DNA of 11,977 nucleotides, from assembly GCA_900766325.1 (NCBI GenBank), contig CAAFVA010000069.1, positions 1-11,977 on the forward strand, read 5' to 3'. How positions within the stretch are numbered: the stretch's first letter is position 1; the number at the start of each line of letters is the position of its first letter. Of the stretch, positions 8,137-11,977 are shown piece by piece. The DNA comes from Bacilli bacterium. GTDB lineage: Bacteria > Bacillota_I > Bacilli_A > RF39 > UBA660. Both the position numbers and the translations under genes were made by a program. A model generated the notes under the pieces. The model did not search any database, was not told the origin of the DNA, and was given only the letters and a program-made list of their open reading frames with translations.

Positions 8137-8815
8137 GCTAAGTATTTCAAAAAGACTTCATTTAATTGCAAGTATGATTGATAAAGGAAGTATTATCGCC
8201 GACGTTGGCTGTGATCATGCTTTACTTGATATATACTTATCAAAAAATGGTCTCGTAAAAAAAGCTATCGCCTGTGATGTGGCGCCTGGTCCGTTAAAAG
8301 AAGCGATAAAAAACGTAAGCTTAAGTAATGTTTTTAACATTGATGTTAGATTAGGAGATGGACTTGATGCGATAAATAAAGAAGATAACGTAAATACTAT
8401 TGTTATATCCGGGTTAGGATATCAAAAGATACTTGATATATTAAGAATTGGACAGGAAAAGCTAAACGGTGTAGATACGGTTATAATCCAATCTAATACC
8501 GGTTATGATAAAATAAGAAGAACTCTAAATAAGATGGGTTATTATGTTAAAGACGAGGCGCTAGTAAAAGAACGTGATATTATATACGTCGTTATTAAAT
8601 TTCAAAAGGGATATATAAAACATAACAAAAAAGAAATTTATTTTGGCCCGGTCTTACTAGAAAACAAAAACACTTTGTTTTTAGAACTGGTTCAAAAAGA
8701 AATTTATAAAAATACTAAAATAATAAAAAGCTTACCCAAAAGAAGAATAATAAAAAGGGTAAGCCTTAAAATAAGAAACTTATTATTAAAAAAAGAAATT
8801 CAAAACTTTAAATGA
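8126..8815 (+). CDS. trmK: tRNA (adenine(22)-N(1))-methyltransferase, TrmK family
   Basis: SAM-dependent enzyme expected to methylate N1 of A22 in the D-loop of tRNA-Ser and tRNA-Tyr (B. subtilis YqfN family). The 229-aa product has a Rossmann-fold motif I, ADVGCDHALLDIYL (25-38). Motif II is ACDVAPGPLKEA (49-60), then GDGL (77-80). VISGLGYQKI (93-102) and IIQSNTGYDKIRRTL (120-134) occupy the catalytic region. KERDIIYVVI and FGPVLL (173-178) lead into a helical, lysine-rich C-terminal domain. The family usually has GMGG where this one has GLGY, and QPN where it has QSN. The start overlaps the rpoD end by 11 nt, so it is the third gene of the dnaG-rpoD operon; sigA followed by trmK is a known Firmicute order. 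The usual companion, a YqfO/Nif3-like gene, is absent and the operon ends here. Confidence 0.9.
   Translation: MPHKLSISKRLHLIASMIDKGSIIADVGCDHALLDIYLSKNGLVKKAIACDVAPGPLKEAIKNVSLSNVFNIDVRLGDGLDAINKEDNVNTIVISGLGYQKILDILRIGQEKLNGVDTVIIQSNTGYDKIRRTLNKMGYYVKDEALVKERDIIYVVIKFQKGYIKHNKKEIYFGPVLLENKNTLFLELVQKEIYKNTKIIKSLPKRRIIKRVSLKIRNLLLKKEIQNFK
8730..8764. repeat. Perfect 8-bp inverted repeat inside the end of trmK
   Basis: GCTTACCC 8730-8737 and GGGTAAGC 8757-8764 are exact reverse complements around a 19-nt A-rich loop. The stem lies in the trmK coding sequence about 50 nt before the stop codon and is not followed by a T-run, so it is not a standard terminator. It could form an mRNA hairpin, or be chance. 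Confidence 0.5.
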
Positions 8816-8826
8816 ATTTCTTTTTT
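8788..8826. terminator. Bidirectional rho-independent terminator between convergent genes
   Basis: The arm 8789-8801 (A-run, then GAAATTC) pairs with 8814-8826 (GAATTTC, then a T-run) for 13 uninterrupted pairs across a 12-nt loop. The + strand has six T residues at 8821-8826 and the minus strand has seven from 8794 down to 8788, so it can work in both directions. Both convergent stop codons touch it: TGA of trmK at 8813-8815 and TAA of the minus-strand gene at 8825-8827. Confidence 0.85.
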
Positions 8827-9202
8827 ATAAGAAAAAGGTAGGATTTGGAATGTCTTGCGTGCTTTCTTGAACGGTATTTGTTTCTTGAACTTTCGTTGCG
8901 TTTAAATTCTGATTTGTTTGTTTGTTACTACTTGAACTAACAAACTCTTTTCCGATTTTACCAAGTGTTCTTATGTTACCTAAAACGGGTTTAACTTGAT
9001 AATATAATGGAATTGCTTGATTTACAACGTTAAGTGTTTTTTGTGCGTTAGATAATAGTGAGGACCAATTTAATTTTCCTAATATACCTGCTGTTTTACT
9101 TGCTGCACCAATAGCGGGCGTTACGTTACTTGCTATAGCACTTGCGGCAGGAAAAGCTGTGTATGCCGGATTTGCCATCATGTACGGAATTTGGTTAAAC
9201 AT
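8825..9202 (-). CDS. Small YqfQ/VrrA-like protein
   Basis: The 125-aa product falls into three parts. An alanine- and proline-rich N-terminus (1-42) with MMANPAYTAFPAASAIA is mildly hydrophobic but lacks a clean signal peptide. A central block (about 44-88) reads SLLSNAQKTLNVVNQAIPLYYQVKPVLGNIRTLGKIGKEF. A serine-, asparagine- and glutamine-rich tail ends in NPTFFL. The central block resembles the conserved part of the Bacillus YqfQ/VrrA family, in which an 'L...Q..L....Q..P...QY.P.VKN....WKL' pattern sits between low-complexity ends. B. subtilis yqfQ also lies a few genes from sigA, which supports the call. The family's function is poorly defined. GAGGTGAT (9206-9213, minus strand) just before ATG 9200-9202 is a strong ribosome binding site, so translation is likely. 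It is convergent with trmK and divergent from the pilC-like gene. Confidence 0.75.
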   Translation of the reverse strand: MFNQIPYMMANPAYTAFPAASAIASNVTPAIGAASKTAGILGKLNWSSLLSNAQKTLNVVNQAIPLYYQVKPVLGNIRTLGKIGKEFVSSSSNKQTNQNLNATKVQETNTVQESTQDIPNPTFFL

Positions 9203-9275
9203 AATATCACCTCTATAATAATATATGAAAACTGGTAAAATGGTTTAATTAAAGCTTAAATAAAATTATTATTTA

Positions 9276-9305
9276 TGTTTGATTTTTAAGAATATATGGT
9301 ATAAT
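9276..9305 (+). promoter_or_regulatory. Promoter for the pilC-pilD operon
   Basis: TATAAT at 9300-9305 is a perfect -10, with TG one base upstream (9297-9298), so an extended -10 is likely. The -35 is weak: TGTTTG 9276-9281 at 18 bp or TTGATT 9279-9284 at 15 bp. The 133-bp divergent spacer (9203-9335) must also hold the minus-strand gene's promoter, for which I see only weak AT-rich candidates around 9215-9248. Confidence 0.6.
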
Positions 9306-9335
9306 GTTTTTGTAGAATAGAAAGGTGTAATCATA

Positions 9336-11171
9336 ATGAAAGCAATAGAAGTCATATTATTACCGTTTGTCTTTGTGTATAAGGGTTTTATATCCGTATT
9401 GTTAATACCATATTATTTTGTTTTAGGAATCGTTAAACTTTTTGAACTTATGTTTGGAAGAAAAAATAAAGAAGATAAAAAAGTTATTCCAGAACTAAAA
9501 AAGGGTGAAAAAGTAAAAGTTGTTAAAACGGTTAGATCTGCATATGATAAGCCTAACGTTCCACCAAAGGAAACCGACCCGGTCGTGTTAAAAAAACAAA
9601 AAGACGAAAAAACAGCAAGAAGACAACAAGAGTTTGAACGGTTGATTAAAAAAGCTAGACAAGAAGAAGAAAAAAGGGTAAAAGAACAAGAAAGAATTAG
9701 ATTAGAACGTGAAAAAAAGGAAGCTGAAAAAGAAAAAAGAGAGCTTGCTATAAAAAAGCGTGAGGAAGAATTAGAAGCTAAAAGACAAGCTAAGGAAGAT
9801 GCGTTAAGAAAAAAAGGTGAACCGGTTACTTTTTATGAAAAACTTAGAGTTTTTTATAAGAAACTCACCTTTAATAAAAAAGAAGCGTTAGAACTTGAGG
9901 CTAAAAAGACGGTTTTAGATGAACAATTTAAAGATAAAAAAAATAATGCATCAAGGTTTGAAAAACCTTTAATATTTAACTACGTTGCTAAAAATCCTGC
10001 CGGTGAAATAGAAAAAAGTAGTATTGAAGCTTTATCGAGGGTAGATGTGCATTCTTTTTTACTAGCGGAAGGTTATGAAGTTTATGATATTTCCGTTGCT
10101 AAAACGACCGCTAGCATTACTATCGGTGGTACTCATAAGATTAAAAGAAACAGACTTATATTTTATCTTTCACAATTATCTGCTTATTTAAAAGCTGGTA
10201 TCGCGCTTGCTGCGGCGGTTAAAATCCTAGATGAGCAAGCCGGTAATAAACACGAAAAGAAAGTGTGGCGTGCTGTTTATTATGATTTATCAATGGGTGA
10301 TGTTTTATCTGTTGCCATGGAAAAAAGAAAGGATGCTTTTCCAAAACTTCTTATAAATATGATTAAAACGGCTGAAATGACCGGTAACTTACCAGAAACA
10401 CTTGATGATATGGTTGATTATTACACCGAATCCGAAAACACTAAAAGGCAAATGAAATCAGCTATGATGTACCCGGCGGTAGTTACTATTTTTGCAATCG
10501 TAGTTGTAACTTTCATCTTAATGTGGGTAGTTCCTCAATTCGTTGATATATACGCTGATTTAGGTAGTGATATTCCCGCGATAACCAAGTTTGTTATTTC
10601 GATAAGTGATTTTTTAAAGAATTATTTGATATATATATTGTTAGTATTTATCGTTTTGATTTTAATATATTTATATTTATTTAAAAACATTAAAGCGTTT
10701 AGAAGAGCGATGCAAGAGTTTATGATGCACTTGCCAGTTTTTGGTAAAATAATTATATATAATGAGGTTACCATCTTTACTAAAACGTTTGCAAACCTTA
10801 TTAATCATAACGTGTTTATAACTGATTCCATTGACGTATTAAGTAAGATTACCGATAACGAAGTATACAAAAAACTTATATTTGATACTGCTAAAAACCT
10901 AACTAAGGGAGATACCATATCAAAAGCATTTAAAGATCACTGGGCTTTTCCTAACATTGCTTATCAAATGCTTTTAACTGGTGAGAAAACAGGTAGGTTA
11001 GGGCCGATGATGGAAAGGGTTTCTGAGTATTATCAAGAACAGCACAGAACCATCATTAATCAAATGAAAACGTTAATTGAACCAATTCTAATCGTAACTT
11101 TAGCCGTGATAGTAGGTGGTATTTTACTTGCGGTTATAATACCTATGTACGGAATGTATGAAGCTTTATAG
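9336..11171 (+). CDS. GspF/PilC-family inner-membrane platform protein with long N-terminal extension
   Basis: Polytopic membrane protein expected to anchor assembly of a type IV pilus, type II secretion pseudopilus or ComG-like competence pseudopilus. The family core begins at about residue 213 with FNYVAKNPAGEIEKSSIEA and GYEVYDI, the usual PilC N-terminus. Two F-domains follow (about 274-400 and 476-605), with LSAYLKAGIALAAAVKIL, MIKTAEMTGNLPETLDDM, and the matching second copy VTIFTKTFANLI and LLTGEKTGRLGPMMERV. Membrane spans are at about 377-399, 428-449 and 584-605. At 611 aa it is about 200 longer than the usual 400. The extra part is a hydrophobic N-terminus (5-40), a linker, and a Lys/Glu/Arg-rich coiled coil (about 85-160). 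No in-frame ATG, GTG or TTG lies near residue 213, so the extension is probably translated. ATG 9336 follows GAAAGGTG (9320-9327). Confidence 0.9.
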   Translation: MKAIEVILLPFVFVYKGFISVLLIPYYFVLGIVKLFELMFGRKNKEDKKVIPELKKGEKVKVVKTVRSAYDKPNVPPKETDPVVLKKQKDEKTARRQQEFERLIKKARQEEEKRVKEQERIRLEREKKEAEKEKRELAIKKREEELEAKRQAKEDALRKKGEPVTFYEKLRVFYKKLTFNKKEALELEAKKTVLDEQFKDKKNNASRFEKPLIFNYVAKNPAGEIEKSSIEALSRVDVHSFLLAEGYEVYDISVAKTTASITIGGTHKIKRNRLIFYLSQLSAYLKAGIALAAAVKILDEQAGNKHEKKVWRAVYYDLSMGDVLSVAMEKRKDAFPKLLINMIKTAEMTGNLPETLDDMVDYYTESENTKRQMKSAMMYPAVVTIFAIVVVTFILMWVVPQFVDIYADLGSDIPAITKFVISISDFLKNYLIYILLVFIVLILIYLYLFKNIKAFRRAMQEFMMHLPVFGKIIIYNEVTIFTKTFANLINHNVFITDSIDVLSKITDNEVYKKLIFDTAKNLTKGDTISKAFKDHWAFPNIAYQMLLTGEKTGRLGPMMERVSEYYQEQHRTIINQMKTLIEPILIVTLAVIVGGILLAVIIPMYGMYEAL

Positions 11172-11182
11172 GAGGTATTTAT

Positions 11183-11971
11183 ATGAGTATTGAAGTATTA
11201 ACTGCTATTATGGTGTTCATAATTGGGCTAGTATTTGGATCTTTTTATAACGTTGTTGGTTATAGATTGCCAAACGGAATGTCGATTGCGTTTCCTCAAT
11301 CTCATTGTCCCAATTGCAATCACAAACTTAAATTTTATGAACTAATACCAGTAATTTCATATATATTCTTACTGGGTAAGTGTAAAAAGTGTAAAAAAAG
11401 GATATCATTTTCTTATCCTTTTTTTGAAATATTAACGGGTGTATTATTTTTACTATCATACCTTGTATTTGGTATTAATGTAAAGTTTTTTATTAGTATA
11501 ACTTTTATATCAATATTAATAATTATTAGCATTAGTGACATTAAATACTACATAATACCAGATGAAGTTCTTATAGTAGGTAGTATAATAATTATTATAG
11601 AACTTATAATTAATTCGTTAATTATGGACGTAAGTCTTATAAATGGTGTTGTAATGCCAATTTTAAATGGATTAGGTTCTTTTGCGTTACTTTACTTATT
11701 TAAGGTGTTTGGAGATGCGGTGTTTCAAAGAGAAAGTCTTGGTGGTGGCGATATTAAATTATTGTTTGTAATAGGCTTAGTATTAGGCTTTGATATGTCA
11801 ATTGTCATCATTTTTATAGCATCATTTATTGCTTTACCACTTTCCGTTATTAGTCTTATTAAAAATGATAATAATATATTACCGTTTGGACCTTATCTTT
11901 CGGTAGCATCCATAATCGTATTATTAACAAACCTTAATCTTGATATGATTTTAGAGTTTTTTATTAAATGA
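11183..11971 (+). CDS. Type 4 prepilin peptidase / N-methyltransferase (A24 family)
   Basis: Membrane aspartyl protease that cleaves the leader of prepilins or pseudopilins and methylates the new N-terminus; PilD in pilus systems, ComC in Firmicute competence. The 262-aa length is normal. The N-terminal domain has GLVFGSFYNVVGYRLP (15-30) and the two cysteine pairs CPNC (42, 45) and CKKC (67, 70) typical of the bifunctional form. The peptidase domain has the catalytic aspartates D119 in ISDIKYYIIPDE and D190 in GGGDIK, and the conserved LPFGPYLS (233-240). The rest is a series of hydrophobic spans. GGAGG (11171-11175) starts on the last base of the pilC-like stop codon and lies 7 nt before ATG 11183, so the two genes form an operon and act in one assembly machine. 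The prepilins and ATPase are not in the window. Confidence 0.95.
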   Translation: MSIEVLTAIMVFIIGLVFGSFYNVVGYRLPNGMSIAFPQSHCPNCNHKLKFYELIPVISYIFLLGKCKKCKKRISFSYPFFEILTGVLFLLSYLVFGINVKFFISITFISILIIISISDIKYYIIPDEVLIVGSIIIIIELIINSLIMDVSLINGVVMPILNGLGSFALLYLFKVFGDAVFQRESLGGGDIKLLFVIGLVLGFDMSIVIIFIASFIALPLSVISLIKNDNNILPFGPYLSVASIIVLLTNLNLDMILEFFIK

Positions 11972-11977
11972 TTAGTA

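Noticed and set aside
9634..9816. Lys/Glu-rich stretch of the pilC-like gene considered as a frameshift or low-complexity artefact
   Set aside because: The frame stays open without stops, codon use matches the neighbours and the heptad-like charged pattern fits a coiled coil.
11968..11977. Possible start of a further gene overlapping the prepilin peptidase stop (ATGA)
   Set aside because: Only three codons are visible and there is no clear ribosome binding site in the preceding bases; it cannot be supported from this window.

Overview
The window is a gene-dense, AT-rich stretch that reads as the chromosome of a low-GC Firmicute or Bacilli-related bacterium, possibly an uncultured gut-type lineage. 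The evidence is a T-box leader, AGGAGG-type ribosome binding sites, B. subtilis-like dnaG-sigA-trmK order and strong similarity of the sigma factor to SigA. TGA ends two genes and every tryptophan I checked is TGG, so the code is the standard bacterial one and not the Mycoplasma code. All genes but one lie on the + strand.

Left (1-3440): the 3' end of a probable LysR-type regulator is followed by a strong promoter and a valine T-box riboswitch. The riboswitch controls valS (valyl-tRNA synthetase, start at 471). A 126-aa protein I do not recognise sits 20 nt after valS and before the next terminator, so it probably shares the valine-sensing control.

Middle (3440-8826): proS (prolyl-tRNA synthetase) has its own consensus-like promoter and terminator. 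Next comes a tightly coupled macromolecular synthesis operon: dnaG (primase), rpoD/sigA (housekeeping sigma factor) and trmK (tRNA A22 N1-methyltransferase). These are joined by a 1-nt overlap (dnaG/rpoD) and an 11-nt overlap (rpoD/trmK). A 13-bp hairpin with A- and T-runs closes the operon and probably also terminates the convergent minus-strand gene, a small YqfQ/VrrA-like protein.

Right (9203-11977): divergent from the YqfQ-like gene is a two-gene piece of a type IV pilus, type II secretion or competence pseudopilus system. It holds a GspF/PilC platform protein followed 11 nt later by a PilD-type prepilin peptidase. The platform protein is much longer than usual because of an approximately 210-residue N-terminal extension (hydrophobic segment plus charged coiled coil).

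Most of the window is ordinary housekeeping. The items worth a second look are the PilC extension, the unknown protein under valine T-box control, the YqfQ-like gene, and a marked preference for AAC over AAT at Asn-Val codon pairs. I see no CRISPR array, insertion sequence, phage gene, rRNA or tRNA, and no convincing new multi-gene system.
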